From Pedococcus dokdonensis (GTDB lineage Bacteria; Actinomycetota; Actinomycetes; Actinomycetales; Dermatophilaceae): a stretch of 64,000 nt of DNA. The notes beneath the pieces were generated by a model. It did no database searches and had not been told where the DNA came from. It saw only the letters and a program-made list of their open reading frames with translations. Of the stretch, positions 14,984-26,308 are shown one piece after another (within the stretch, counting starts at the first letter, position 1; each line of letters opens with the position of its first letter). Position numbers and translations under genes: made by a program. The stretch spans positions 1,364,001-1,428,000 of the forward strand of contig NZ_LT629711.1 of the NCBI RefSeq assembly GCF_900104525.1. The letters run 5' to 3'.

Positions 14984-15931
14984 TCAGGCCCCTTCGAGCA
15001 GGAACGACAGCAGGGCCTTCTGCGCGTGCAGCCGGTTCTCCGCTTCGTCCCAGACCACCGACTGCGGGCCGTCGATCACTGCTGCCTCCACCTCGAAGCC
15101 GCGGTAGGCGGGCAGGCAGTGCAGGAAGATCGCGTCGGTGGCCGCGGAGGCCATCAGCGCCTCCGTCACCGCGAACGGCACGAACGGGCTCTGGGCACCT
15201 TGGCGGTCGCCCTTCTCCCCCTCCATCCCCATCGAGACCCAGGTGTCCGTGACGACGACGTCCACGCCGTCGACGGTGGCGGAGGGGTCGTCGGTCACCA
15301 GGACCGAGCCCCCCTGGGCTGCCGCGATCTCGGTGGCCCTGGCCAGGATCGCCGGCGACGGCTGGTGGGCGTCCGGGGTGCCGATCCGCACGTGCAGGCC
15401 CGCGAGCGCACAGCCCAGCAGGTAGGAGTGCGCCATGTTGTTGGCACCGTCGCCGACGTAGCCGAGTGTCAGGCCGGCGAGGGATCCCTTGTGCTCCAGC
15501 ACCGTGAGCAGGTCGGCGAGGATCTGGCAGGGGTGGAAGTCGTCGGTCAGCGCGTTGACTACCGGCACGCCCGCGTGGGCAGCCATCTCCTCGATCCGGT
15601 CTTGCCCGTGGGTGCGCCACACGATCGCTGCGGACTGCCGTCCGAGGATGCGGGCGGTGTCGTCGATCGACTCACGGCTGCCGATCTGGGCCAGGTTGCC
15701 GTCGACGACCAGCGGGTGGCCACCCAGGCCGGTGATGGCACCCGCGAACGACACCTGCGTGCGCAGGGTGGGCTTGTCGAAGACGACGGACACCGTGCGG
15801 GGTCCCTCGAGCGGACGCCTCGAGAACGGCGCGGCCTTGAGCTCCAGCGCGCGCTGGAGGACGAGGGCCTGCTCGGCGGCGGTGAGGTCGTCGTCGCGCA
15901 GGAAGTGGCGCGGGGTGGTCTGGCTGGTCAT
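14984..15931 (-). CDS. argF: Ornithine carbamoyltransferase
   Basis: 315 aa; makes citrulline from ornithine and carbamoyl phosphate. The carbamoyl-phosphate loop appears as [10 protein letters not shown], a variant of the usual S-T-R-T motif in which the expected Ser-Thr-Arg is Thr-Leu-Arg. Other motifs are WRTHGQ, the HPCQ loop ([14 protein letters not shown]) and the ornithine-binding HCLPAYRG near the C-terminus. ATG 15931 shares one base with the argD stop (TGATG), so translation is coupled. The STRT variation is worth noting because in most OTCases this loop is S-x-R-T; KPTLRTQ keeps the Arg-Thr. Confidence 0.94.
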   Translation of the reverse strand: MTSQTTPRHFLRDDDLTAAEQALVLQRALELKAAPFSRRPLEGPRTVSVVFDKPTLRTQVSFAGAITGLGGHPLVVDGNLAQIGSRESIDDTARILGRQSAAIVWRTHGQDRIEEMAAHAGVPVVNALTDDFHPCQILADLLTVLEHKGSLAGLTLGYVGDGANNMAHSYLLGCALAGLHVRIGTPDAHQPSPAILARATEIAAAQGGSVLVTDDPSATVDGVDVVVTDTWVSMGMEGEKGDRQGAQSPFVPFAVTEALMASAATDAIFLHCLPAYRGFEVEAAVIDGPQSVVWDEAENRLHAQKALLSFLLEGA

Positions 15932-17145
15932 CAGGACTCCTCGGAGGTCGGCTGGGGAGCCGTGGCGGCGTCGAGCAGGGCGGGGAGGGCGGCGACGAAC
16001 TCGTCGAGCTGTTCGGTGGTGACCACGAGCGGTGGGGCGAGCCGCAGGGCGTCGGGGGCGACCGGGTTCACGATGAAACCCGCCTCGCGAGCCGAAGCGG
16101 CCACCTGTGCCGCCACGGGCTCGGTCAGGACGATCGCGCGGAGCAGCCCGGCCCCTCTCACCTCGCGGACCAGCGGGTGGTGCAGTGCGGTCACCGCGTC
16201 CACGAGGTGCCGCCCCGCGGTGGCGGCATGCTGGACGAGGCCCTCGTCCTCGATCGCCTGGAGCACCGCGAGCCCCGCGGCTGCGGCGAGCGGGTTGCCG
16301 CCGAAAGTGCTCCCGTGCTGGCCGGCGGTGAGCAGCCCGGCCACCTCGGGACCGAAGGCGACCAGGGCACCGATCGGCACTCCCCCGCCGAGCCCCTTCG
16401 CCACGGTGATCGCGTCGGGCACGACTCCCGCCTGCTGGAACGCGAACCACGTGCCGGTGCGCCCGATCCCGGTCTGGATCTCGTCGAGGACGAGCAGGGC
16501 ACCGTGTGCGGTGGTGAGTTCACGGGCGAGCCGCAGGTATGCCGGGCCGGGGCTCAGCACGCCCGCCTCACCCTGCACTGGCTCCAGGACGACGGCAGCG
16601 GTCGCGTCGGTGACGGCCGCGCGCAGCGCCTCCTCGTCGCCGTAGGCGACGTGAGTGACACCGGGGATCAGCGGCTCGAAGGGCTCGCGGTAGGCCGGCT
16701 TGTGGGTCAGGGCGAGGGCACCGGTGGTGCGGCCGTGGAACGCCCCCTCGGCCGCGACGATGCCGCTGCGACCGGTGCGCCGGCTCAGCTTGATGGCGGC
16801 CTCGATCGCCTCCGCACCGGAGTTGGCGAAGAACACCGCCGAGCCCTCTGGCGCCCCGGCCAGCGTGACCAGCCGCTCGGCGAGGGCGATCTGCCCCTCC
16901 GAGGTGAACAGGTTGGAGACGTGGATGGCCTCGCCGGCCTGCTTGCTGATGGCACTGACCAGCGCGGGGTGACCGTGACCGAGCGCGTTCACGGCCAGGC
17001 CCCCGACCAGGTCGAGGTAGCGCTTGCCGTCGACGTCCCAGACGTGGCAGCCGCTCCCGTGCGCCAGCACCAGCGGTGGGAGGCCGAAGACGCCCAGGAC
17101 CGACCGTTGGTAGCGCTCGAGCAGCTCGTCGTTGCGCGCGCCCAT
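15931..17145 (-). CDS. argD: Acetylornithine aminotransferase
   Basis: 404 aa PLP enzyme of the class III transaminases, forming N-acetylornithine. Visible sites are the phosphate loop FANSGAEAIEAAIKL, DEIQTGIGRTG with the PLP-pairing Asp, and the Schiff-base lysine in ITVAKGLGGGVPIGA. ATG 17145 overlaps the argB stop by one base (TGATG); its stop does the same with argF. Length is normal for the family. Confidence 0.95.
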   Translation of the reverse strand: MGARNDELLERYQRSVLGVFGLPPLVLAHGSGCHVWDVDGKRYLDLVGGLAVNALGHGHPALVSAISKQAGEAIHVSNLFTSEGQIALAERLVTLAGAPEGSAVFFANSGAEAIEAAIKLSRRTGRSGIVAAEGAFHGRTTGALALTHKPAYREPFEPLIPGVTHVAYGDEEALRAAVTDATAAVVLEPVQGEAGVLSPGPAYLRLARELTTAHGALLVLDEIQTGIGRTGTWFAFQQAGVVPDAITVAKGLGGGVPIGALVAFGPEVAGLLTAGQHGSTFGGNPLAAAAGLAVLQAIEDEGLVQHAATAGRHLVDAVTALHHPLVREVRGAGLLRAIVLTEPVAAQVAASAREAGFIVNPVAPDALRLAPPLVVTTEQLDEFVAALPALLDAATAPQPTSEES

Positions 17146-18107
17146 CAGGACTCCTCGTCCGCGACGATCATGGTGCCGATCCCCTCCGAAGTGAACACCT
17201 CGAGAAGCAGGGAGTGGGGTTGGCGCCCGTCGATCACGTGGGCCTGCGGGACGCCGCCCTGCACCGCCCTGATGCACGCCTCGAGCTTGGGGATCATGCC
17301 GGCGTCGACCTGCGTGAGGAGCTCCTGGGCCCCGGCGACGGTGAGCGACGACAGGAGCGAGTCGCGGTCCGGCCAGTCGGCGTAGACACCCTCGACGTCG
17401 GTGAGCATCACCAGCTTGTGGGCCTCGAGGGCCACCGCCAGGGCAGCGGCTGCGGTGTCGGCGTTGATGTTGAGGACCTGTCCGTCGACGTCGAGGTCGG
17501 GGGCGACCGTGGACACCACCGGGATGCGACCCGCGTCGAGGATGTCCTGCACCGCGCCGGGGTTGACCGTCTCGACGTCGCCGACCAGGCCGAGGTCGAC
17601 CTCCTCGCCGTCCACGTGGGTGCCGCGCCGACGGGCGCCGAACAGCCCCGCGTCCTCACCCGAGAGGCCCACCGCCACCGGGCCGTGCTGGTTGAGCAGA
17701 CCGACCAGCTCCCGTCCGACCTGGCCGGTGAGCACCATCCGCACGACGTCCATCACCTCGGGGGTGGTGACCCGCAGGCCACCGCGGAACTCGCTCTGCA
17801 GACCGAGCCGGTCGAGCATCGCGGCGATCTGTGGTCCCCCGCCGTGGACGACGACCGGACGCAGCCCGGCATACCGGAGGAAGGCGATGTCCTGCGCGAA
17901 GGCGGCCTTGAGCCGTTCGTCGACCATCGCGTTGCCGCCGTACTTCACGACGACGAGCGCGCCACGGAACTGCTCCAGCCAGGGCAGCGCCTCGACGAGG
18001 GTCTGCGCCTTGCCCTGCGCGACACGCAGGGCGGCGGCGCCGATGTGGCCACGGACCGTGTTCGTGGAACGGGCGGCAGGACCGGGTGGGGTGGCGGGAA
18101 TGCTCAT
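17145..18107 (-). CDS. argB: Acetylglutamate kinase
   Basis: 320 aa amino-acid kinase phosphorylating N-acetylglutamate. The nucleotide loop [10 protein letters not shown] and the substrate loop VVHGGGPQI are both present, as are GDVETVNP and the C-terminal [16 protein letters not shown] roughly 30-residue N-terminal extension precedes the core, as in arginine-sensitive hexameric NAGKs where an N-terminal helix mediates feedback inhibition, so allosteric control by arginine is likely. ATG 18107 overlaps the argJ stop as ATGA. Confidence 0.95.
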   Translation of the reverse strand: MSIPATPPGPAARSTNTVRGHIGAAALRVAQGKAQTLVEALPWLEQFRGALVVVKYGGNAMVDERLKAAFAQDIAFLRYAGLRPVVVHGGGPQIAAMLDRLGLQSEFRGGLRVTTPEVMDVVRMVLTGQVGRELVGLLNQHGPVAVGLSGEDAGLFGARRRGTHVDGEEVDLGLVGDVETVNPGAVQDILDAGRIPVVSTVAPDLDVDGQVLNINADTAAAALAVALEAHKLVMLTDVEGVYADWPDRDSLLSSLTVAGAQELLTQVDAGMIPKLEACIRAVQGGVPQAHVIDGRQPHSLLLEVFTSEGIGTMIVADEES

Positions 18108-19251
18108 GAGGAGTAGGCCGAGTTCTCGTGGACGTAGTCGTGGGTGAGGTCGTTGGTCCAGATGGTCGCCGTGTCGGTCCCGGCGTGCAGGTCGACCACG
18201 ACGTGCACCTCGCGGGGCGTCAGGTCGACGAGGTTGCGGTCCTCGCCGACTCCCCCCGCCCGGCAGACCTCGACGCCGTTGATCGAGACGTCGAGGGCGG
18301 AGGGGTCGAACGCGGCGGCGGTGGTGCCGACGGCGGCCAGCACGCGACCCCAGTTGGGGTCGTTGCCGAAGACCGCGCACTTGAAGAGGTTGTTGCGGGC
18401 GACCGACCGAGCCACCTCGAGGGCGTCGGCCTCGGATGCCGCCGTCCGCACCTCGATGGCGATGTCGTGGTGGGCACCCTCGGCGTCGGCGACCAGCTGG
18501 CGCGCCAGGCTCGCGCACACCTCGGTGACTGCCGCCGTGAGCTGCTCCGCGCCCACCGGCACGCCCGACGCGCCGGAGGCGAGGAGCACCACGGTGTCGT
18601 TGGTCGACTGGCACCCGTCGCTGTCGACCCGGTCGAAGGTCAGCGCCGTGGCCGAACGAAGGACCCCGTCGAGCGCACCGGCCTCGACGACGGCGTCGGT
18701 GGTGACGACGACGAGCATGGTCGCGAGTGCCGGGGCGAGCATGCCCGCTCCCTTGGCCATGCCACCCACGGACCAGCCGTCGCCCTCGGCGACGGCGACC
18801 TTGTGCACCGTGTCGGTGGTCTTGATCGCGACCGCCGCGTCGGTGCCGCCATCGGTGGACAGGGCCGTGGCTGCCGACTCGACACCGCTCAGCACCTTGT
18901 CCATCGGCAGCAGCTCACCGATGAGTCCGGTGGAGCAGACCACGACGTCGTGGGACGAGAGGTCGAGCACCGCGGCGACCTTCTCGGCCGTCGCGTGGGT
19001 GTCGGCGAAGCCCTGGGGACCCGTGCAGGCGTTGGCGCCGCCGGAGTTGAGCACCACGGCGGCCACCCGACCGTCGAGCGCGGCCTGTCGCGACCAGGTG
19101 ACCGGTGCCGCCTCGACGCGGTTGCTGGTGAAGACCGCGGCGGCGTGGTGGTCGGGTCCGTCGTTGACGACGAGCGCGAGGTCGGGGGTGCCACTGGCCT
19201 TGATGCCGGCGGTGACACCCGACGCCCGGAAGCCTTGCGGTGCGGTCACGC

Positions 19252-19255
<4 letters not shown>
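18104..19255 (-). CDS. argJ: Bifunctional ornithine acetyltransferase / N-acetylglutamate synthase
   Basis: 383 aa Ntn-type enzyme that recycles the acetyl group from acetylornithine to glutamate. The self-cleavage site is in [14 protein letters not shown], where the Thr after Ala becomes the N-terminal nucleophile of the beta chain. [13 protein letters not shown] and [11 protein letters not shown] are further family motifs. GTG 19255 overlaps the stop of the ACT gene (GTGA). Having argJ makes a separate argE unnecessary for this pathway. Confidence 0.95.
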
Positions 19256-20753
<1,498 letters not shown>

Positions 20754-20779
20754 GCGCGGTCGGCACGACGCGCGCTCGA

Positions 20780-21568
20780 CTAGTGCGGCTCGATCTGCCG
20801 GGCCAGCCAGCGACGACCGCGGCGCACCAGGGTCGGACTTCCTGACGGCGTGGTCACCCGGTCCCCGGTCCGGACGAAGCGCGCCATCTTCTGGCCGGCC
20901 GGGTGGCCCCAGTCACCGATGTAGTGGTACTCCCACGGACCGAACTTCGCGGCCCACGCGAGGTCGTCGGAGTAGTGCCAGAAGACGTTCTTCTCGTTGA
21001 AGAACGGCTTGCCACGCTTGGACGGGACGACCTGGTCGATCGGCGTCGAGGCGGGTCGCATGAAGAAGGTCGCGTAGAACGAGCCGCCCTCACGCATCGC
21101 CGGCGCCAGCCGGTGCAGGCACAGCCTGATGTGGTTGAGCGACACGTGCGTGAACACCGACTGGGCGATCGCGTAGTCGAACGGCACCCCGAAGTTCGCG
21201 TCGAAGCGGTCGTTGGCCCGCAGGTTGGCCATCGGCAAGCGGGCCCGCTGGGCGTCGCTCAGCTCCACGTCGTAGCCGGCCTGGATCAGGCTGTGGTTGG
21301 CCTCGACGGCGTAGTAGTGCGCCGGCTCGAGGTAGTCGATGAAGTGCCGGCCGGCCCGGAACGGCCCGCAGCCGATGTCGACCATCCGGTGGTGCGGCAG
21401 CAGGCCCTGGCTGCGCAGATAGTCCAGCTGGTGCTCACCATGGGTGTCCCAGACACCACCGATGAACTTGCGGTGCGCTCCCGCCTCGATCTCTTCGGGC
21501 GTGAACTCACGGCCGGAGTAGTCCGGCTGCTCACCGGCGGTCTCGACCCGGTGTTCGATGATGCTCAT
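20780..21568 (-). CDS. Class I SAM-dependent methyltransferase
   Basis: 262 aa. The SAM-binding motif I is MVDIGCGPFRAGRHFIDYL near residue 60, followed by an acidic residue at the end of beta2 (AVEANHSL). FDYAIAQSVFTHVSLNHI is the motif IV/V region. The start at ATG 21568 is chosen because GGAGG lies 7 nt upstream; an in-frame GTG four codons earlier overlaps that site. Tail residues are Arg/Trp-rich. It stands alone between argC and a 157-bp gap, and its substrate is unknown. Confidence 0.82.
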   Translation of the reverse strand: MSIIEHRVETAGEQPDYSGREFTPEEIEAGAHRKFIGGVWDTHGEHQLDYLRSQGLLPHHRMVDIGCGPFRAGRHFIDYLEPAHYYAVEANHSLIQAGYDVELSDAQRARLPMANLRANDRFDANFGVPFDYAIAQSVFTHVSLNHIRLCLHRLAPAMREGGSFYATFFMRPASTPIDQVVPSKRGKPFFNEKNVFWHYSDDLAWAAKFGPWEYHYIGDWGHPAGQKMARFVRTGDRVTTPSGSPTLVRRGRRWLARQIEPH

Positions 21569-21725
21569 TGGCGCCTCCACGGTCCGGGAGCACCCTAGTG
21601 GCGCGGAGGCCCGCTGAGAACCGCCTGTGCACGATGGGGTCTCGAGTCACAGCTGGTTGTCCTGGCCAGTGGGCGGGGCACCGGCTGTGGCCCGACGGCA
21701 CAGAAGTGCGCAGTTCGGGCCTGGG

Positions 21726-22460
21726 TCAGGTGAGCGGGTCGTCGTCGCCCCAGCGGAGCAGACCCAGGGTTCGGTCCGACTCGGCGAGGCCCTGGGCGGC
21801 GCGGGCCTGCAGCGACTCCGGGGTGTCGATGCCGGCCCGCACCATCCGCCCGTTCCAGTCGTCCAGCTCGCCCCGGGCGATGGCCAGCAGCAGCTCGGCC
21901 ACCACCGCGGGCTCGGTCCACTCGGTGCGGTCGCGGTGCGCGTCCATGGCCTCGGTCATGTCGGTGCGCACCACCCCGGGGGCGAGGTCGAACGCTCGCA
22001 CCCCCCGGTCGGCGTTGAGGCCGGTCGCCGCGGTCAGCCTGGCCAACGCGCCCTTGCCCACGTTGTATGCGGTGGCGATGTCGTAGTTGCGGTAGGCCGC
22101 ACCCGAGTTGATGTTGACGATCCGCCCCGACCCGGCAGCCACCATGTGCGGGAGCACAGCGCGGGTCATCAGGTAGGGCCCGCGCAGGTTCACCTCGACG
22201 GTCTCCCACCACTGGTCGGGGTCGCTCTCGAGCAGGCCCACCTCACGGTCGATCACGCCTGCGTTGTTGACCAGCAGGTCGATCCGTCCGTGCCGGCCGA
22301 CCACGTCGGCGACCCACCGCTCCACGGCTGCCCGGTCCGTGACCGGCGCCACCGCGCGCGAGCCTCGCTCGACGGTATACCCGGCGTCCTCGAGCGCGGC
22401 GGAGAGGTGGACACCGATGCCCCGCGAGGCACCGGTCACGACAGCGACGGGAGACGTCAC
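21726..22460 (-). CDS. Short-chain dehydrogenase/reductase
   Basis: 244 aa classical SDR. Cofactor loop TGASRGIG at about 9-16, NNAG at about 75-78, catalytic Ser in NINSGAAY and Tyr-x-x-x-Lys as AYNVGKGA. The short loop after the first strand lacks a clear acidic NAD determinant, so NADP is possible. GTG 22460 overlaps the pheT stop as GTGA, so it is translated with pheST although unrelated in function. The substrate is unknown. Confidence 0.87.
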   Translation of the reverse strand: MTSPVAVVTGASRGIGVHLSAALEDAGYTVERGSRAVAPVTDRAAVERWVADVVGRHGRIDLLVNNAGVIDREVGLLESDPDQWWETVEVNLRGPYLMTRAVLPHMVAAGSGRIVNINSGAAYRNYDIATAYNVGKGALARLTAATGLNADRGVRAFDLAPGVVRTDMTEAMDAHRDRTEWTEPAVVAELLLAIARGELDDWNGRMVRAGIDTPESLQARAAQGLAESDRTLGLLRWGDDDPLT

Positions 22461-25000
22461 CGCTGGCTCGCGCCGGCTCGGGCAGCGGCCTCGGCCACGG
22501 CTCGGTCGCGCAGGGCACTCACCTCGTCGGTGGTGAGGGTGCGGTCGGTGGCCCGGAAGGTGAGCCGGTAGGCCAGCGACTTGCGACCCTCGCCCACCTG
22601 CTCGCCGCGGTAGACGTCGAACAGCACGACGGACTCCAGGCTCTCACCGGCGCCAGCGCGCAGCGCCGACTCCACGTCGCCCGCCGGCACAGCTTCGTCG
22701 ACGACCAGCGCGACGTCGGTGTGCGCCAACGGATAGGTCGACAGCGCGGTCGCGTCGAGCGGGGTGCCGGTGGCTGCCACGAGGACGTCCACGTCGAGCT
22801 CCCCAGCCACGGTGCGGGCCGGCAGCTCGAGCGCGCTGGTGACCTTGGGGTGCAGCTCGCCGGCATGGCCGACGACGGTGCCGTCCGCGAGAGCCAGCTG
22901 CGCGCACCGACCCGGGTGCCAGGGCGCACGGTCCGCGGCGGACACCACGAGCTCGAGCCCGACCGAGCGGCCGACCGCGAGCGCCCAGGCCACGGCGTCG
23001 GAGGCGTCGGCCGACCGGGCCGGACCCCAGGGTCCGCCCCGCTCCAGCTCACCAGCCGCCGCGTATGCCGCGTGGCGCGGCTGCGCGGGCACGGCACCGA
23101 GGATGGCGGCCAGGGTGGCGTCGTCGGGCCGCTGCTCGATCCCGGGAACGGGCGCGCTGGCGGGCTCGCTGCCGGCTCTCGTGACCAGGCCGACCTCGTA
23201 GACCGCCACGTCCCGGGTGCCGCGAGCGACGTTGCGCCGCAGCGAGTCGAGCAGCGTGTCGAGGACGGAAGTCCGCATCAGGGGGGCTTCGTCGGACAAC
23301 GGGTTGACCAGCCGGACGGTCGCCCGGCGCTCGTCGTCGGCCGGCAGCCCGAGCCGGTCGAAGAGCGACGGTGCGACGAACGGATAGCTCAGCACCTCGA
23401 CCAGGCCCTGGTGCGCGAGGGTCGTCGCGATGACCCGGCGGATCCGCTGACCGTGGGTGAGGCCACGCCCGGCGGCCTTCGGCTGGGGCAGCACCGACGG
23501 GATCTGGTCGTAGCCGCGCACCCGCGCGACCTCCTCGACCAGCTCGGGCCCGTCGGTGAGGTCGGGGCGCCACGACGGGGGCAGCACCGAGACGTGGTCG
23601 CCTTCCAGGAGCTCGACTTCACAGCCGATCGCGCGCAGGGTGGCCAGCACCTCGGCACGCGGGTAGTCGAGCCCGATGTAGCGGGTGGGCAGGGTCGTGT
23701 CGAAGTCGAACGCCTCGGGCACGTCGCGGAGGTCGACGTCGGTGACGCCCCCGTCAGCGGCGCCACCGCCGTGCCGCACGAGCAGGTCGACGGCGAGCTG
23801 GGCGGCCACGGCGGTGACGGCGTGGTCGACCCCACGCTCGAACCGCTTGGACGCCTCGGTGGTGAGCCGGTGCCGGCGCGAGGACCGGGCGACCGTGACC
23901 TGGTCGAAGTGAGCCGCCTCGATCAGCACGTCGGTGGTGCGGTCGGTGACCTCGGAGGTCGCACCGCCCATCACGCCGGCGATGGCCAGCGGCGTGTCCG
24001 CACCGTCGACGATGAGCAGGTCCTCGGGGTCGAGGGTGCGCTCGACGTCGTCCAACGTGGTCAGCTTCTCCCCCGCTCGCGCCCTGCGCGTGCCGACCGA
24101 ACCGGACAGCGTGTCGAGGTCGAACGCGTGCAACGGCTGGCCGAGCAGCATCATCACGTAGTTGGTCACGTCGACGGCGAGCGAGATGGGACGCATGCCC
24201 ACCTGGGTCAGTCGCTTCTGCATCCAGCGCGGGCTCGACGCCTTGACGTCGACACCGCGCACGACCCGCGCGACGTACCGGTCGCACCCGACCCGGCCGG
24301 CAATCGGTGCGTCGTCGGTGAGGTGCACCGCATACCCGCGGTCGTTGGCGCTGGGCACGGCGCCCACCGCGGCCGCGGGGTCGCGGAAGTCGGCCCCGGT
24401 GGACAGCGCGTACTCGCGCGCGATGCCGCGCAGCGAGAAGCAGTAGCCACGGTCCGGGGTGACATTGACCTCGACGACCTCGTCGGCGAGGTCGAGCAGG
24501 GCGATCGCGTCGTCGCCCGGCTTCAGTCCGGCAGCAGCCTCGGCACCGAGCAGCTCACCCAGGACGATGATCCCCGAGTGGTCGTCGCCGAGGCCGAGCT
24601 CGGCCTGGCTGCAGATCATGCCGTTGGAGATGTGGCCGTAGGTCTTGCGCGCCGAGATCTCGAACCCGCCGGGCAGCACCCCACCCGGCAGCACGCAGAC
24701 GACGAGGTCGCCGACGCCGAAGTTGTGCGCGCCGCAGACGATCTCCTGCGGTTTGCCCTCGGTCACCTGCTGGCCGTTCTCGCCGACGTCGACCGTGCAC
24801 CAGTTGATCGTCTTGCCGTTCTTCTGCGGCTCGGGAACCACCGACAGGACGCGACCGACGACCAGGGGCCCGGCGATGTCACCGCCGTGCAGCCCCTCCT
24901 CCTCGAGGCCCACGCGGACGAGGGCAGCGGCGACGTCGGCACCGGTGTCGTCCGCGGGGACGTCGGCGAGCTCACGCAGCCAGGACACGGGGGCGTGCAT
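22457..25000 (-). CDS. pheT: Phenylalanyl-tRNA synthetase beta subunit
   Basis: 847 aa. Domains in order: an N-terminal OB/tRNA-binding domain (residues about 40-150, VVGRVLSVVPEPQ and CGAHNFGVGDLVV), the B3/B4 editing domain (GRVGCDRYVARVVRGV onward), B5 DNA/RNA-binding-like domain, the catalytic-like core and a C-terminal ferredoxin-fold anticodon-binding domain (DVYRGEQVGEGRKSLAYRLTF). It forms an alpha2-beta2 enzyme with PheS and edits Tyr-tRNA-Phe. ATG 25000 shares one base with the pheS stop (TGATG). Confidence 0.96.
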   Translation of the reverse strand: MHAPVSWLRELADVPADDTGADVAAALVRVGLEEEGLHGGDIAGPLVVGRVLSVVPEPQKNGKTINWCTVDVGENGQQVTEGKPQEIVCGAHNFGVGDLVVCVLPGGVLPGGFEISARKTYGHISNGMICSQAELGLGDDHSGIIVLGELLGAEAAAGLKPGDDAIALLDLADEVVEVNVTPDRGYCFSLRGIAREYALSTGADFRDPAAAVGAVPSANDRGYAVHLTDDAPIAGRVGCDRYVARVVRGVDVKASSPRWMQKRLTQVGMRPISLAVDVTNYVMMLLGQPLHAFDLDTLSGSVGTRRARAGEKLTTLDDVERTLDPEDLLIVDGADTPLAIAGVMGGATSEVTDRTTDVLIEAAHFDQVTVARSSRRHRLTTEASKRFERGVDHAVTAVAAQLAVDLLVRHGGGAADGGVTDVDLRDVPEAFDFDTTLPTRYIGLDYPRAEVLATLRAIGCEVELLEGDHVSVLPPSWRPDLTDGPELVEEVARVRGYDQIPSVLPQPKAAGRGLTHGQRIRRVIATTLAHQGLVEVLSYPFVAPSLFDRLGLPADDERRATVRLVNPLSDEAPLMRTSVLDTLLDSLRRNVARGTRDVAVYEVGLVTRAGSEPASAPVPGIEQRPDDATLAAILGAVPAQPRHAAYAAAGELERGGPWGPARSADASDAVAWALAVGRSVGLELVVSAADRAPWHPGRCAQLALADGTVVGHAGELHPKVTSALELPARTVAGELDVDVLVAATGTPLDATALSTYPLAHTDVALVVDEAVPAGDVESALRAGAGESLESVVLFDVYRGEQVGEGRKSLAYRLTFRATDRTLTTDEVSALRDRAVAEAAARAGASQR

Positions 25001-26106
25001 CAGATCTCCATTCCGAACTGCTGGGAGAAGCGGACGTCTCCCTCGACGATGTCGTGCATGTCGGCGACGTTGTGGCGCAGCATGAGCGAGCGCTCGATCC
25101 CGAGGCCGAAGGCGAAGCCGGTGTAGCGGTCGGTGTCGACGCCGGCCGCGCGCAGCACCCGCTGGTTGACCATGCCCGACCCACCGAGCTCGATCCAGCC
25201 GGTGCCACCACAGGTGCGGCACTTGTCGCCGTCGATCGTCCCCGAGCCACCGCAGACCCAACAGCGGCAGTCGATCTCGGCGCTGGGCTCGGTGAACGGG
25301 AAGTAGTTCGGCCGCAACCGGGTCACGATGCCCTCGCCGAACAGCCGCTGCACGAACGCGTCGAGGGTGCCCTTCAGGTGCGCCATCGTGATGCCTTCGT
25401 CGACGACCAGGCCCTCGAACTGGTGGAAGACCGGGGTGTGCGTCGCGTCGAGGTCGTCGGTCCGGAACACCTTGCCCGGACAGAGCACGTAGATCGGCGG
25501 CTCCCGGTCGAGCATCGTGCGGACCTGCACCGGCGAGGTGTGGGTGCGCAGCACCAGCCCCGAACCGGCCGGCTCGACGAAGAAGGTGTCCTGCTCCTGA
25601 CGAGCCGGGTGGTCGGCGGGGATGTTGAGGGCGTCGAAGGTGAGCCACTCGGACTCGACCTCGGGACCCTCGGCGATCTCCCAGCCCATCGAGACGAAGA
25701 TGTCCTCCACCCGCTCGGACACCAGGCTGATCGGGTGGCGAGCGCCCAACGGACGACGCGGCACCCGCACGGTGAGGTCGACGGTCTCCTCGACGAGGAT
25801 CCGGCGGTCGCGGTCGGCCTCCAGCTCGGACTGGCGGGCCGCGAGGGCCTGCGACACCTGCCCGCGCGCCTGGCCGATCCGCTTGCCCGCCTCCGCCTTG
25901 GCGCTGGGTGGCAGCGCACCGATCTCCCGGTTGGCCAACGCCAGCGGGCTCTTCTCCCCCTGGTGCGCGAGCCGCGCGGCCTTGAGCTCCTCGAGCGTGG
26001 TGGCCGCGGTGATCGCCGCACGCGCCTGGGCCACGGCCTGCTCGACCTCGGCGGGGTCGAGCGCGGCGACCTCGACGGGGTCGTACTGCTTGTTGGGTCC
26101 TGACAT
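25000..26106 (-). CDS. pheS: Phenylalanyl-tRNA synthetase alpha subunit with zinc-ribbon-like insert
   Basis: 368 aa class II catalytic subunit. An N-terminal coiled coil (residues about 15-95) is followed by the core with THTSPVQVRTM, the motif 2 FRTDDLDATHTPVFHQFEGL and motif 3 GFAFGLGIERSLML. Between FPFTEPSAEI and GGSGMVNQRVL there is a CWVCGGSG...CRTCGGTGW insert with four Cys, resembling a zinc knuckle; similar inserts occur in other actinobacterial PheS. ATG 26106 with GGAAG upstream; an in-frame ATG at 26187 lacks support. Confidence 0.96.
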   Translation of the reverse strand: MSGPNKQYDPVEVAALDPAEVEQAVAQARAAITAATTLEELKAARLAHQGEKSPLALANREIGALPPSAKAEAGKRIGQARGQVSQALAARQSELEADRDRRILVEETVDLTVRVPRRPLGARHPISLVSERVEDIFVSMGWEIAEGPEVESEWLTFDALNIPADHPARQEQDTFFVEPAGSGLVLRTHTSPVQVRTMLDREPPIYVLCPGKVFRTDDLDATHTPVFHQFEGLVVDEGITMAHLKGTLDAFVQRLFGEGIVTRLRPNYFPFTEPSAEIDCRCWVCGGSGTIDGDKCRTCGGTGWIELGGSGMVNQRVLRAAGVDTDRYTGFAFGLGIERSLMLRHNVADMHDIVEGDVRFSQQFGMEI

Positions 26107-26197
26107 GTCTTCCACTCTGCTCGTCGGCTCGTCGGCGGCCACCGGGGGCAGGGTTCCGGCAGGCGCACCGAAGTCTATGGTCCGCACGGAGGCGACC

Positions 26198-26308
26198 TCG
26201 GGTGCGGGTTCGGGTGCGGGTTCGGGTGCGGGTTCGGCTGCGGGGGTCGGCCTTCGGGACGGAGGCCGTCGGGCCGGGGCGGGGGCCGTCGGGCCGGGGC
26301 GGAGGCCG
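26198..26308. repeat. Low-complexity tandem repeats upstream of pheS
   Basis: A 12-bp unit (GTGCGGGTTCGG) occurs about three and a half times from about 26199 to 26245, then a 20-22 bp unit built on GGCCGTCGGGCCGGGGCGG is repeated three times up to the histidine kinase stop. The stretch fills the gap between the kinase gene and pheS. G-rich runs could slow transcription or form quadruplexes; I see no pheS T-box. Confidence 0.7.

Noticed and set aside
26106-26308. T-box riboswitch before pheS or tyrS
   Set aside because: No T-box motif (AGGGTGGTACCGCG) or specifier stem seen; gaps are too short or repetitive.
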